Positions 18,301 to 27,544 are shown, numbered from the stretch's first letter. The stretch is DNA of 36,616 nt from an uncultured Saprospiraceae bacterium (GCA_937950315.1 CALFDU010000133.1:1-36616); one strand, 5' to 3'. Notes: generated by a model from the letters alone, not told the origin. Made by a program: numbers and translations.

Positions 18301-18928
18301 TATCGAAGTAGTCGATTCAAATGGAAATAACCCAACAGGCCCTTCCGGAGAAATTATTTTGGAAGCTGGTAATACTTATACCTTCATCACTACAGATATG
18401 AGAGGTTGTACTGATAGTTTCGAGTCTACGGTTCAAGAAGCAGAGACACCAATAGTGACTGTTGTGGACCAAACGGATGCAACAGATAGTGCAGGGGGAA
18501 CTGTTACGTTAGAAGGCTCTGGGGGTACAGGCGAATATACCTTCATGGTCAATGGCATAGAAAACACAACAGGAATGTTTGACAATCTATCTGCTGACGA
18601 CCACATCGCTTTCATTACTGATAGCAATGGCTGTACAAGTGAGACCATTTTTACCATCAACCTTGAAACAGCGACAGAAGACATCGTATTGAGTTCATCT
18701 ATTTCACTTTACCCTAACCCGGTGAGTGCAGATTTATTTGTTTCCCTTGAAGGAAATGAATTGATCGAAGAACTTTGGATTTACAGTACTGATGGAAGAG
18801 AAGTAAAACACCTAATCACAGCTGGGCAACAACTTGAAATCAATGTGAGCGACATCGAAAGTGGGCTTTACATTCTTTCGGTAAGGGCTGGAGAGAAAGT
18901 TGGATATAGAAAATTCTTAAGACTATAG
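15341..18928 (+). CDS. T9SS-exported M43 (pappalysin/cytophagalysin) metalloprotease with SprB-like repeats
   Basis: 1195 residues. The signal peptide ends ITAQ. A propeptide-like region leads to the M43 catalytic domain (about 65-320) with HEVGHWLGLRH (His226, Glu227, His230, His236) and the Met-turn FMNYMDYVND. Then follow an SprB-type repeat (about 330-400, CSGDMSGSIQLTSTSG), a jelly-roll/MAM-like domain (about 447-605, SETFTNGMPADWT ... LALDNIDV) and further SprB/Ig-like repeats (about 650-1100, CNGGSDGSISLDVAG). The C-terminus is a type A T9SS sorting domain (about 1120-1195, SLYPNPVSADLFV ... GLYILSVRAGEKVGYRKFLRL). It should be a cell-surface or released protease. Start: TTG 15341 gives 5 extra residues; ATG 15356 leaves a proper signal peptide and may be the true start. 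Strong terminator downstream. Confidence 0.93.
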   Translation: MTKLIMSLIVSLICVSTITAQRTCGNEVSALREAAAFPNQTEINKKIFKEWRAEREASGRSSIPVTIPVHIVVVHGLFDDVGQGSNVSMERINSQIQVLNDDFARTNADASNTPAVFDAAGTEISFCLATVDPNGNPTNGVTRYPTGNDFQQTEATIVSETIWPPTRYMNIYLAPELNGLLGYASLPNPGQLPQTNNDVVRVLTGAFGGEGFATAAPYDLGRTATHEVGHWLGLRHPWGNGGCNSDDGFDDTPIQVQDNFGCPNHPSPSCSNGGDMFMNYMDYVNDDCMNAFTQEQADYMDLILTGTRTELLNSAATACVPSGAPIVTLVDKQDIQCSGDMSGSIQLTSTSGVPPYTYSLNGGTAQVDGIFTNLPGGDHEIVVSTSEGLSTTYTFNIAEPDPFVFDVAVIADACSGLANGMATIATEGGNGDISSLTVFNSTYNSVQSNIYSETFTNGMPADWTIDGAWEVGTSEELASAYWPIPAKDNCLVYNDDALGPNDISDGSVTTPIINLNGATAFTVSFDGYYVNGGFADFFESAVVNISMDEGMTWDEVGPLVGSADWVRYSFDITDYPAATIRMRFDYSDGGGWNFGLALDNIDVAPSGIGTFENLTAGVYNVLAVDRENCEYNTTFEVLDSDPITINDVEVTMPSCDGLGEINVSAASANGIESYELNGVTNTTGQFEITGIGNYTVSVIDASGCVTETVVVVDMQAGISLNTNSINHISCNGGSDGSISLDVAGAQGAMTILLNGVEVQGTDFTELEAGDYEIAVSDTEGCAASVIVTIIEPTALNVSGVTTGVGCNSLGSIEFTTTGGTPPYMYSLDNANFESIDGYFDISGGIYPVTCRDANGCSGLVNFIIGEDFLDVTINENVVECAEQVYLVELCTDDNTMIEWNIFDAQGEMILSPGNGDCVMIDLGPFLSATNDNYSYTIEATSDDGCSIQQNFVAFQTTTLDNNLFDNILLCEGEQLTFAIDNEDDFQSIEVVDSNGNNPTGPSGEIILEAGNTYTFITTDMRGCTDSFESTVQEAETPIVTVVDQTDATDSAGGTVTLEGSGGTGEYTFMVNGIENTTGMFDNLSADDHIAFITDSNGCTSETIFTINLETATEDIVLSSSISLYPNPVSADLFVSLEGNELIEELWIYSTDGREVKHLITAGQQLEINVSDIESGLYILSVRAGEKVGYRKFLRL

Positions 18929-18947
18929 TAATGGTCGTATAGACAAT

Positions 18948-18989
18948 AAAAAAGAGGAGAAAGTTGATAGTAACTTTCTCCTCTTTTTT
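18948..18989. terminator. Strong bidirectional intrinsic terminator
   Basis: A perfect 18-bp stem, AAAAAAGAGGAGAAAGTT pairing with AACTTTCTCCTCTTTTTT, with a 6-nt loop GATAGT. It lies between the convergent M43 protease (stop 18928) and lipoprotein (stop 19033) genes. The arms give a U-tract in both directions. Confidence 0.9.
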
Positions 18990-19032
18990 TATTCCTGAAT
19001 TTTCTGGAATCGATTGTTTCTTATAACATTCT

Positions 19033-19518
19033 TTAGTCTACCTGAATGATTGCCTTGATATCTGTAATTTGTTCGTGGCATTGAATTTCGAAGATATCGG
19101 TATACCCCAATTGATCTACCACATCGCAATCTGTATCTGAGTCAAACATATCTACACCAATTTCTTTGGTAACAAAACTGTAGCCTTCAGGAATCATAAA
19201 CCGAAGGTAATACATACCCGGCTCAACAGGGGCAAATCGATAGCCTCGCCAATCAGGTACGTGTCCTTGCTCCATCATTTCATCAGTGGCTGCATCAATG
19301 AGTTGCACATCGTAATTGGAAAATATAATATCGGCAGGATCGTAAATACCGTTTGGATTGTCTGGGTAATCCAAATACACTGCAGGTTGAATCATGGTAG
19401 TATCTGCATTCCATACTTCCTCGCAATCGGGTTTTATCGGAGCTACGTATTCTGGAACGCAGCTGTAAAAAGTTGAAACAAATAATGTAACGCTAATAAA
19501 AAATAATATCCTCGACAT
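19033..19518 (-). CDS. Lipoprotein with an SdrD-B/Cna-B-like domain
   Basis: 161 residues. The lipoprotein signal ends FYSC (Cys20). The rest forms one beta-sandwich of the SdrD-B/Cna-B type, with YDVQLIDAATDEMM, GYRFAPVEPGMYYLRFMIPEGYSFVTKEIG and the Asp-rich DMFDSDTDCDVVDQLGYTDIFEIQ, which resembles the calcium-binding turn of SdrD-B repeats. Probably an outer-membrane-anchored small binding or structural protein; no enzyme motif is seen. Transcribed alone on the minus strand, ending at the shared terminator. Confidence 0.75.
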   Translation of the reverse strand: MSRILFFISVTLFVSTFYSCVPEYVAPIKPDCEEVWNADTTMIQPAVYLDYPDNPNGIYDPADIIFSNYDVQLIDAATDEMMEQGHVPDWRGYRFAPVEPGMYYLRFMIPEGYSFVTKEIGVDMFDSDTDCDVVDQLGYTDIFEIQCHEQITDIKAIIQVD

Positions 19519-19858
19519 ATCTAATGGGTCCTATTCTATTGATTGTATGGCTTATTAGACGCAAAATTATTGCCTAGGTATCTGCTGAGCGAATTTATAT
19601 ATTGAATTGACAAATACTTTACAGAAGCGCAACAGATATTTACATAAACACTACTCGAACAGGATAAAAGAGATGATTTCGTTGCTCTTTATAGTCTACC
19701 AGTTAGAAACTGGAATTCTTCGATGTGCTTAATAGGGTGTAAGCTTTAATGATTTCGTCTAATAATAAGACGGGTGATTCTTGAAAAGGAGGCTTATGAA
19801 ATTTGTTAAAATTAAAACAAGCGAACTTGCTTATTTTCAATGACAACAAGCGCTCTGT
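19519..19858. other. Intergenic region upstream of the lipoprotein gene
   Basis: 340 bp holding the lipoprotein promoter and, at 19816-19831, the SDR gene's terminator-like hairpin. No convincing gene or repeat was seen. Confidence 0.45.
19816..19831 (-). terminator. Short terminator hairpin after the SDR gene
   Basis: On the minus strand AGCAAG-TTCG-CTTGTT forms a 6-bp stem (one G-U pair) with a UUCG loop, followed by TTAATTTT. It lies 28 nt beyond the SDR stop codon. Confidence 0.55.
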
Positions 19859-20884
19859 TTATTCGATATCCAGCACGCCAAAATCCGCACCAGCCTCTCT
19901 GCTTTTGTTGAACACCTCCGCTGTTTCAATCAAGGTATTTACAGCTGGTCGGTATTCAAGACCCAGTAGTCTTTGTGCTTTGCTTCCATCGTAATTGGAT
20001 ATGGCATTGAGCACTTGTAATTGTTGCGAAGAGAAAGGAAGTGAAAAAGGAAGTTTTTCAAGCAGGCGTGTCCCAGAAGTCATCATCCAATGCAAGGTCT
20101 TGGTCAATGGCTTGGTGGGAATCGTAGCATCGATCTTCTCTGCGATAATTGTAAACATTTTTTTGTAAGAAATATTCTCAGCGTTCAACAAGAATCTTTC
20201 GTTTACCACATCTTCTTTCATCGCAAGAATGGCAGCTTGAGCAACATCTCTTACATCCACTACTCCGTTGCTACCCATTGGGTAAAAATTATGACCCCGC
20301 TCGACTTCTTTATAAATGGCTGGCGTTGTATTGTGCCAATACCCTGCTCCCATGATCAAGGATGGATTCAAAATCACCACCGGCAATCCTTCGGCAGATG
20401 CTCTCCACACTTCTAGCTCTCCCAAATATTTGGACTTACCATAATCAGAATTCAATGGACTTTCTACCCAGTCGGTATCTTCGGTAACAGCCACTCCATC
20501 CCCAGCTCTGCCCATCGCTGCAATCGAACTAAAATGCACAAACTTCTTAATATTAGTACGGAGTGCAATGTTCACCAAGTCTCTTACCATATTCACATTG
20601 CAGTTGTAAACGGCATCTTTGTCTTTCCCTTTAAAATTCACAATAGCAGCGGCGTGAATAACAACATCCACATCTTGCATCACCTCTTCCAATACATCAA
20701 GATCTTCAAGACTCGCTTCTACCCAATTGATCTTATCTGCCACATCTTGGACCAGAGACAACTTGGAACTTGATCTCTTGATCGCCGTAATATTATGATA
20801 ACCTTGGGCAATTAAACTACGGGCAATATAAGAGCCAGTAAATCCTGTGGCGCCTGTGAGTAGTATTTTTGTTGCAGTGGTCAA
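19859..20884 (-). CDS. NAD(P)-dependent extended SDR reductase/epimerase (dihydroflavonol-reductase-like)
   Basis: 341 residues. It has the N-terminal nucleotide-binding loop GATGFTG, Asp-containing HAAAIVNF, the catalytic FSSIAAMG serine and the YGKSK Tyr-x3-Lys pair, with downstream NPSLIMGAGYW as in the DFR/3-beta-HSD-like extended SDR group. The family reduces or epimerises ketone/alcohol substrates (sugars, steroids, flavonoid-like compounds); the substrate here is unknown. The gene stands alone. A 6+2+6 inverted repeat TGTTTC-GT-GAAACA at 20892-20905 ends 7 nt before the ATG and could be an operator. Confidence 0.88.
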   Translation of the reverse strand: MTTATKILLTGATGFTGSYIARSLIAQGYHNITAIKRSSSKLSLVQDVADKINWVEASLEDLDVLEEVMQDVDVVIHAAAIVNFKGKDKDAVYNCNVNMVRDLVNIALRTNIKKFVHFSSIAAMGRAGDGVAVTEDTDWVESPLNSDYGKSKYLGELEVWRASAEGLPVVILNPSLIMGAGYWHNTTPAIYKEVERGHNFYPMGSNGVVDVRDVAQAAILAMKEDVVNERFLLNAENISYKKMFTIIAEKIDATIPTKPLTKTLHWMMTSGTRLLEKLPFSLPFSSQQLQVLNAISNYDGSKAQRLLGLEYRPAVNTLIETAEVFNKSREAGADFGVLDIE

Positions 20885-20891
20885 TGCTTGT

Positions 20892-20905
20892 TGTTTCGTG
20901 AAACA
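20892..20905. promoter_or_regulatory. Inverted repeat next to the SDR start codon
   Basis: TGTTTC-GT-GAAACA has perfect 6-bp arms and is placed in the 5' leader of the SDR gene. A repressor site is possible; arms this short also occur by chance. Confidence 0.3.
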
Positions 20906-21049
20906 GATAACTATAATATGGAACAGTAAGGTAGGGAAAAAGTTGGCTTTTATCTATGGCAAGTCAACTGTCCTTGCATTTTTTAATTGGTAAAGGCGAA
21001 GGATACATTAGGAGGTACTATTACAAATAAAAAGAATGCTTACATTAAA

Positions 21050-21082
21050 AAAGCCTTGCACTCCATTTGAGTACAAGGCTTT
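21050..21082 (-). terminator. Intrinsic terminator of sucD
   Basis: AAAGCCTTGCACTC pairs with GAGTACAAGGCTTT around a CATTT loop (one mismatch in 14). On the minus strand TTTTTT follows. It lies 23 nt beyond the sucD stop codon and closes the carA-eno-divIC-sucD cluster. Confidence 0.85.
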
Positions 21083-21105
21083 GTATTTTTTTCTGAAAGT
21101 AAAAT

Positions 21106-21975
21106 CTAGCTAAGCAACTTTGCCATTGTAGCACCGATTTCTGCTGGAGAGCTTACCACTGTAAGTCCACATTCTTCCATGATTTTCATTTTTGCTTCTG
21201 CGGTATCTTCTGCACCACCGATGATGGCACCCGCGTGTCCCATGGTTCTTCCTTTCGGAGCAGTCTGTCCTGCGATGAAACCAACCACTGGTTTGGTACC
21301 GTTTTCTTTGATCCATCTTGCAGCATCTGCTTCCATTGGACCACCGATCTCACCGATCATGATGATACCATCTGTATCAGGATCTTCCATCAACAACTTT
21401 ACAGCATCCAAAGTCGTGGTTCCGATGATTGGATCTCCTCCGATTCCGATACAAGTTGATTGACCCATTCCTGCTTTGGTTACTTGGTCAACAGCTTCAT
21501 ATGTCAATGTCCCTGATCTAGAAACGATCCCAATTCTACCTGGGTTATGAATGAAGCCTGGCATGATTCCTACTTTTGCTTCACCTGGAGTCATTACTCC
21601 TGGGCAGTTAGGTCCTACCAATCTTACATCTTTGTCTTTGATGTATTCTGCTACTTGTACCATGTCCTGTACAGGGATTCCTTCTGTGATACAAATGATC
21701 ACTCCGATACCTGCATCTGCTGCTTCCATAATGGCATCTGCAGCAAATCTTGGCGGAACAAAAATGATGGATACATTACCACCTGTTTTTGCAACAGCTT
21801 CTTGTACTGTATTGAATACTGGCTTATCAAGGTGAGTCTGTCCACCTTTACCTGGAGTTACACCTCCTACTACTTGGGTTCCATATTCAATCATCTGACC
21901 TGAGTGGAATGTTCCCTCAGTTCCTGTGAATCCTTGAACTAGTATTTTTGAGTCTTTGTTTACTAAAACGCTCAT
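21106..21975 (-). CDS. sucD: Succinyl-CoA synthetase alpha subunit
   Basis: 289 residues, normal family length. The CoA-binding Rossmann domain is N-terminal ([32 protein letters not shown]) and the phosphohistidine loop GHAGAIIGG carries His247, equivalent to the phosphorylated His of E. coli SucD. Together with SucB/SucC it interconverts succinyl-CoA and succinate with substrate-level ATP or GTP formation in the TCA cycle. The beta-subunit gene is not in the window. Its ATG lies 2 nt after the divIC stop, so it is probably translationally coupled to divIC, an odd partner for a TCA enzyme. A strong terminator follows. Confidence 0.96.
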   Translation of the reverse strand: MSVLVNKDSKILVQGFTGTEGTFHSGQMIEYGTQVVGGVTPGKGGQTHLDKPVFNTVQEAVAKTGGNVSIIFVPPRFAADAIMEAADAGIGVIICITEGIPVQDMVQVAEYIKDKDVRLVGPNCPGVMTPGEAKVGIMPGFIHNPGRIGIVSRSGTLTYEAVDQVTKAGMGQSTCIGIGGDPIIGTTTLDAVKLLMEDPDTDGIIMIGEIGGPMEADAARWIKENGTKPVVGFIAGQTAPKGRTMGHAGAIIGGAEDTAEAKMKIMEECGLTVVSSPAEIGATMAKLLS

Positions 21976-21977
21976 TC

Positions 21978-22298
21978 TTAATCTTGGTTATCTTGGTTTT
22001 GAATTACTATTATTTCTTCGTTGTCTTTATGGAAAAGAAATTTCTCTCGCGCAAACTTTGCCTTGTTGTTTTCAAGTTCGAGTTTGTCTTTGATGGCGAT
22101 ATCTAATTTCTCTGCATAACTTGCTTTCTCTGCTTCTAACTTATTGACAGTCTTAGAAAGCTTGTACTGTGTAGCAAAACTGTGAGAATCAAAAATTGCA
22201 AGCCACAACACAAAAGCTGTTGCCGCAATGGTGTATTTATTGATTCGACTTAATGTGCTAAACTGAGTTTTCAATTTGCTAAAATACTCTGAGACCAT
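21978..22298 (-). CDS. DivIC/FtsB-family septum formation initiator
   Basis: About 106 residues from the ATG at 22298 ([11 protein letters not shown]). A single membrane span ([20 protein letters not shown]) is followed by a periplasmic coiled coil ([33 protein letters not shown]) and the family end motif [19 protein letters not shown]. DivIC/FtsB forms the FtsQLB-type divisome subcomplex. The ORF extends 31 codons further upstream to 22391, but that part runs through the 22354-22391 inverted repeat and a perfect -7 box (22324-22317). Homologues also begin just before the membrane span, so the shorter form is preferred. It follows eno, as in several other bacterial groups, and abuts sucD. Confidence 0.88.
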   Translation of the reverse strand: MVSEYFSKLKTQFSTLSRINKYTIAATAFVLWLAIFDSHSFATQYKLSKTVNKLEAEKASYAEKLDIAIKDKLELENNKAKFAREKFLFHKDNEEIIVIQNQDNQD

Positions 22299-22316
22299 AA
22301 GTTTGTTTTCTTGCCA

Positions 22317-22324
22317 CAAAATTA
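22317..22324 (-). promoter_or_regulatory. Candidate -7 box for divIC-sucD
   Basis: On the minus strand TAATTTTG matches TAnnTTTG exactly, 18 nt before the preferred divIC ATG. It would give divIC-sucD their own transcript, independent of eno. Confidence 0.5.
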
Positions 22325-22353
22325 AGAAATTTTGTGTGCCCTCATGTCTTAAA

Positions 22354-22391
22354 ATGACTAAACATGACAAAATTTCGTCATGTTTAGTCAT
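22354..22391. terminator. 15-bp perfect inverted repeat between eno and divIC
   Basis: ATGACTAAACATGAC and GTCATGTTTAGTCAT are exact complements around the 8-nt spacer AAAATTTC. On the minus strand the hairpin begins 32 nt after the eno stop and runs into TTTTAAG, so it may be an eno terminator with a short U-tract. Its dyad symmetry next to the divIC promoter would also suit a protein-binding site. Confidence 0.6.
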
Positions 22392-22423
22392 AAAAGCAGT
22401 AAAAACCTTAGAAAAACGGCTGT

Positions 22424-24822
<2,399 letters not shown>

Positions 24823-24839
24823 CTCATTTTAGATTTGCA

Positions 24840-24847
24840 CAAATATA
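24840..24847 (-). promoter_or_regulatory. -7 box of the carA-eno transcript
   Basis: On the minus strand TATATTTG matches TAnnTTTG exactly, 17 nt before the carA ATG. A -33 TTG at standard spacing is not evident. Confidence 0.55.
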
Positions 24848-25081
24848 AAATAGTTATATATAAATCATACATATAGGAATATAAAATCAACAAATGTTGG
24901 GCTTTCAAGCGAAAGCGGGGGTGAAAATGTAATTTGAGGCTCACAAATCGTCAATTTATTGTCATTTAAACTACAATTAGACATCCTGTAGGGTTTTTGT
25001 TGGAAAAAAGTAGACTCCTCGTAGTGGCGTGGCCAAATTTCGCTGTCTTAATAGTACACACACTAAAAAGACTAAATTCAT

Positions 25082-25216
25082 ATGTTACCAGCAAGAGTAG
25101 AAAGCAAAGTTGAGAAGTTGATGAAAAAGGCACACAAGATTCTTAAAGAATGGATCGTTGAGCCGCAATCGACACAATACCAATTACAGAGAATTCCGAT
25201 TATCGTCAAGAAGTAG
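25082..25216 (+). CDS. Small 44-residue basic protein, function unknown
   Basis: ATG 25082 to TAG 25216 encodes 44 residues. The first half is a basic amphipathic helix (RVESKVEKLMKKAHKILKEWI) and the tail is short (RIPIIVKK). It is supported as a real gene by its isolated position in a gap with no other use, the clean start in AT-rich leader DNA, a coherent charge pattern (11 Lys/Arg, helix-forming) and a hairpin starting 4 nt after the stop. I do not recognise the family. A nucleic-acid- or membrane-binding small protein would fit the charge (inference). Confidence 0.5.
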   Translation: MLPARVESKVEKLMKKAHKILKEWIVEPQSTQYQLQRIPIIVKK

Positions 25217-25220
25217 AAAA

Positions 25221-25255
25221 ACAAAAGCCATCTGAAGAACTCAGACAGCTTTTGT
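25221..25255 (+). terminator. Hairpin after the 44-codon gene
   Basis: ACAAAAGC-CA-TCTGA, loop AGAAC, TCAGA-CA-GCTTTTGT: 13 paired positions with one internal CA/CA bulge. Only a weak U-rich stretch (GATTTTTAATA) follows, so it is either a terminator or the first of the four hairpins between 25221 and 25395. Confidence 0.55.
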
Positions 25256-25260
25256 AGGAT

Positions 25261-25395
25261 TGATTTTTAATAGTACCCGCTATAAAAATCAAAATTGAGA
25301 AAGTTGTTCTATACTTCGCTTGTCTACAGCAAAATGACATGAGACAAACGATTCATATTTTCAAAAAAGATTTATAGCAGAAATTTATTTCTGCT
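25261..25395 (+). ncRNA. Candidate structured RNA or multi-hairpin 3' region
   Basis: Three further hairpins follow the one at 25221-25255. TGATTTTTAATAG pairs with CTATAAAAATCA (25261-25291, one bulged A, loop TACCCG). TTGTCT pairs with AGACAA (25320-25347). AGCAGAAA pairs with TTTCTGCT (25376-25395, loop TTTA), directly followed by seven T on the plus strand, a textbook terminator. No ORF occupies this stretch. It could be a plus-strand small RNA, or the long structured 3' end of the 25082 transcript. The last hairpin can also terminate the minus-strand gene ending at 25400. Confidence 0.35.
25376..25395. terminator. Intrinsic terminator at the end of the secreted Ig-like gene
   Basis: AGCAGAAA-TTTA-TTTCTGCT is an 8-bp perfect stem with TTTTTTT on the plus-strand side. 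On the minus-strand side it is followed by ATAAATCTTTTTT. It lies immediately next to the stop codon at 25402-25400. Confidence 0.75.
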
Positions 25396-25399
25396 TTTT

Positions 25400-26026
25400 T
25401 TATGCTCTTCCTTGAAATGAGTAATTGTTTTGTTCTTGGCTTTCTATCACTTCCGATGTCTGCGATTCTTCTAGCTCGTAAACTTCTGGTGATATGCTTA
25501 TAATCTTTTCATCTTTCACCACATGCCCAAATTCTGTCTTGGCAGATACCGCAATGACTGCGGATTCTTGAAATGTAATTCTAAAATTGTTGGACATTGC
25601 TCCCGTAGACCAATCATAAACTGGACCATCAGGCACGTCAAAATCCACCATTTGCGCTTGGCAAGCATCAATATCTTCTCCTAAAGTCAAATAATTCAAT
25701 TGGTAATTGGTACTGACTTTCTCCCCATTGACTTTTTGCTGCACCACAGTATAAGTGCCTGCTTTTGACTGCTCAAAGTCTTTGATGGTCAATGAAGGAC
25801 CCTCCCCTACTTTGGTAGTTCCTTTCCACCATGTTTGATGCACCGTAACATAGCTGTCACCCGCCATCATCGTAACTGTCTGTCCATGAATTATGGTTGC
25901 TTCTGTAATAGCAAGCACTACTCCATCTGACTCCATACTGGGTTGGTTGGTCGCAGAAGCTGATTGCATCAGCCCAAGGCTAGCAAGCAAAAGAAACATT
26001 TTTATTTTTAAGGTCGAAACGTACAT
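25400..26026 (-). CDS. Exported Ig-like domain protein, function unknown
   Basis: 208 residues with a signal peptide (about 1-26, ending SASA). An Ig-like beta-sandwich follows (about 35-115, HGQTVTMMAGDSYVTVHQTWWKGTTKVGEGPSLTIKDFEQSKAGTYTVVQQ), in which the SKAGTYTVV strand is characteristic. A second beta segment (about 118-175) and a polar Glu/Gln/Ser tail complete the protein. There is no T9SS sorting domain and no lipobox, so it should be periplasmic or released. The start could also be Met10 (MFLLLASLG), which still leaves a complete signal peptide. Monocistronic, with a terminator right after the stop. Confidence 0.7.
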   Translation of the reverse strand: MYVSTLKIKMFLLLASLGLMQSASATNQPSMESDGVVLAITEATIIHGQTVTMMAGDSYVTVHQTWWKGTTKVGEGPSLTIKDFEQSKAGTYTVVQQKVNGEKVSTNYQLNYLTLGEDIDACQAQMVDFDVPDGPVYDWSTGAMSNNFRITFQESAVIAVSAKTEFGHVVKDEKIISISPEVYELEESQTSEVIESQEQNNYSFQGRA

Positions 26027-26542
26027 CTTTAGTGATTTTAGAAATAATCAATAAAGTGTGTTGAGGATTCAAAACTGATCGGTTAGGTCAGCATACAAAT
26101 ATAATCTTGCCAGTAAAGATTCTTATCGTTTAGAATCGAATTGTAAATTGGTTTACAAGAAAAACGGGTCCCGTAGATGTGTTGTAGTGTGCTTGTAGAA
26201 TTGGTGATAAAAACGATGCGTTGTTGGTCCCTATTTTTCCGCCTTTCGGCAAATGTATATTTGTGATTGATCTACCCTTTCTGATTATTGGCCTTTCGGC
26301 AAATGGGTATTCGCTTGAGCATGCTACGTGTTGTGTCGTCTTTTCGACAAATGTCAATGGACACTCCTAGTACTGTTTATAGGTTTTAGCCTTTCGGCAA
26401 ATGTCTATGTTGCAATCAAACGAGTTTTATTTCCATTATAATTTTTCATTTTTTTTCGCTATATTTAGACAAGGGCAATGCTGAATAAGCGAAAGCGTAG
26501 GTTAGAATAAAAGATTTTAAAACCTAAAAAATTCAATGTGTT
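26027..26542. other. 516-bp divergent intergenic region containing a hairpin repeat array
   Basis: It holds the promoters for the Ig-like gene (-) and the CBS protein (+), a small palindrome ACGGGTCCCGT at 26164-26174, four copies of the GCCTTTCGGCAAATG repeat (26241-26403), an AT-rich tract (26424-26455) and the mini-hairpin GCGAAAGC at 26489-26496. A 75-codon minus-strand ORF over the repeats looks accidental. Confidence 0.6.
26241..26403. repeat. Four-copy array of a 15-bp hairpin repeat, about 50-bp period
   Basis: Copies at 26241-26255, 26291-26305 and 26389-26403 read GCCTTTCGGCAAATG exactly. The copy at 26338-26353 reads GTCTTTTCGACAAATG. Start-to-start spacings are 50, 47 and 51 bp. 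The intervening DNA differs, apart from a loose TAT a few bases after three of the copies. Each copy has a 3-bp stem (GCC/GGC). In the variant copy both arms change together (GTC/GAC), which keeps the pairing. Read on the minus strand the loop is GAAA, a GNRA-type loop, preceded by CATTT. Confidence 0.8.
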
Positions 26543-26971
26543 ATGATGAATCAAAAAGTACATGAGATCATGAATCCTAGCCCTGAAGTCACCAATCCCA
26601 ATAAAGATCTAGCAGAGATTTCATACGAAATGCTAAACAAAGGTTTGAACCAACTTCCTGTTGTAGACAATGGCAATCTTGTAGGTATCCTGACCACCTA
26701 TGATATGTGGAAACAATACGAAAACAAAACCACGGTAGCGGGACTTACTGTTGGCGAAGTCATGAATAGAAAAATTGTCAAGATTGATCCCAACGATAAA
26801 ATAGGAACTGCAGCTGAGCTTTTCGCAGATGGAAGATTTAAAACGATTCCTGTTGTTGCAGATACTGGTGAATTAAAAGGCACCATTACTGCATTTGATA
26901 TCATCAAGAAAGTCTTTAATTCGGAGTACAATACAGCCATATTATTCAAAGAAAAATTCAGCGAAAAATAA
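26543..26971 (+). CDS. Two-CBS-domain (Bateman module) protein
   Basis: 142 residues consisting of two CBS motifs, about 6-60 (VHEIMNPSPEVTNPNKDLAEISYEMLNKGLNQLPVVDNGNLVGILTTYDM) and 71-130 (VGEVMNRKIVKIDPNDKIGTAAELFADGRFKTIPVVADTGELKGTITAFDIIKKV). There is no attached catalytic or transport domain. Such stand-alone pairs dimerise and bind adenine nucleotides (AMP, ATP, SAM or others), acting as energy or redox sensors; the ligand cannot be read off. The start could be either of two adjacent ATGs. The SRPBCC gene follows after 69 nt on the same strand. The hairpin repeat array lies upstream. Confidence 0.92.
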   Translation: MMNQKVHEIMNPSPEVTNPNKDLAEISYEMLNKGLNQLPVVDNGNLVGILTTYDMWKQYENKTTVAGLTVGEVMNRKIVKIDPNDKIGTAAELFADGRFKTIPVVADTGELKGTITAFDIIKKVFNSEYNTAILFKEKFSEK

Positions 26972-27040
26972 GGCGACTACTCAAGAGTTCAATATTGCCA
27001 AATTCAACATATCTTTAAGCGAAAAGAATAGCAAAGTTGA

Positions 27041-27544
27041 ATGGTGTTTAAAGTATCAGTTTCTTCAATCTATACATGTTCTCTTGAAAGAGCCTTTAAG
27101 ACTCCTATGCTTTGCGATGTGCGGAAAGTTCACACGGGTTTTGGTTTCATGCCGAAGGTCAGCCATACTAGCGAAGATGAAAATTGGGGTCAAGTTGGTT
27201 CCAGTAAAAAAATACATGTAAAATCGTCATTGACTCAGAAAGGAGGTTTTGCTTCCATGGATAAGATCCTTGAAAGAAAAGAGAATCAATATTGGAAGAT
27301 TCAAGTTGACGAATTTCAATCTTGGATGGCCGGCTTTCACAAATTTGTTGGTGAATGGAAAACAACAGAACAAGAACCCAACAAAATTCTTGTTGAATAT
27401 TCTTATTCGCTGCATTCTAATAAGCCAATTTACTATCTCCTCAATTGGATCTTCGCCAAGACATTCTGGAAAATATACATGAAACGGGTTTTAAGAAACA
27501 TTGAGGTTATGGCTTATGAGAAAGAGCCTTATATGTATCCGTAA
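27041..27544 (+). CDS. SRPBCC/START-like ligand-binding protein
   Basis: 167 residues with the helix-grip pattern of the SRPBCC superfamily. It begins FKVSVSSIYTCSLERAFKTPML, continues through beta strands (KKIHVKSSLTQKGGFASMDKILERKENQYWKIQVDEF, then FVGEWKTTEQEPNKILVEYSYSLHSN) and has a C-terminal long helix (WKIYMKRVLRNIEVMAYE). Members bind lipids or other hydrophobic ligands in a deep cavity, or act as cyclases/chaperones. No signal peptide, so cytoplasmic. Same strand as the CBS gene and probably cotranscribed. Specific ligand unknown. Confidence 0.8.
   Translation: MVFKVSVSSIYTCSLERAFKTPMLCDVRKVHTGFGFMPKVSHTSEDENWGQVGSSKKIHVKSSLTQKGGFASMDKILERKENQYWKIQVDEFQSWMAGFHKFVGEWKTTEQEPNKILVEYSYSLHSNKPIYYLLNWIFAKTFWKIYMKRVLRNIEVMAYEKEPYMYP

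Noticed and set aside
21547-21903. 118-codon plus-strand ORF inside sucD
   Set aside because: Antisense to a strongly conserved gene; Cys/Tyr/Ser-rich composition typical of a shadow frame.
22299-22391. 31-codon N-terminal extension of the divIC ORF
   Set aside because: It is built from an inverted repeat and contains a perfect -7 box; DivIC/FtsB proteins start just before the membrane span.
26130-26357. 75-codon minus-strand ORF across the hairpin repeats
   Set aside because: Low-complexity composition set by the repeats, no signal peptide or family resemblance, and repeat copies fall in different frames; better explained as non-coding DNA.
26241-26403. Possible CRISPR array
   Set aside because: Repeats are only about 15 bp with one variant copy, the unit is about 50 bp, and no cas gene is near; too short for a CRISPR repeat.
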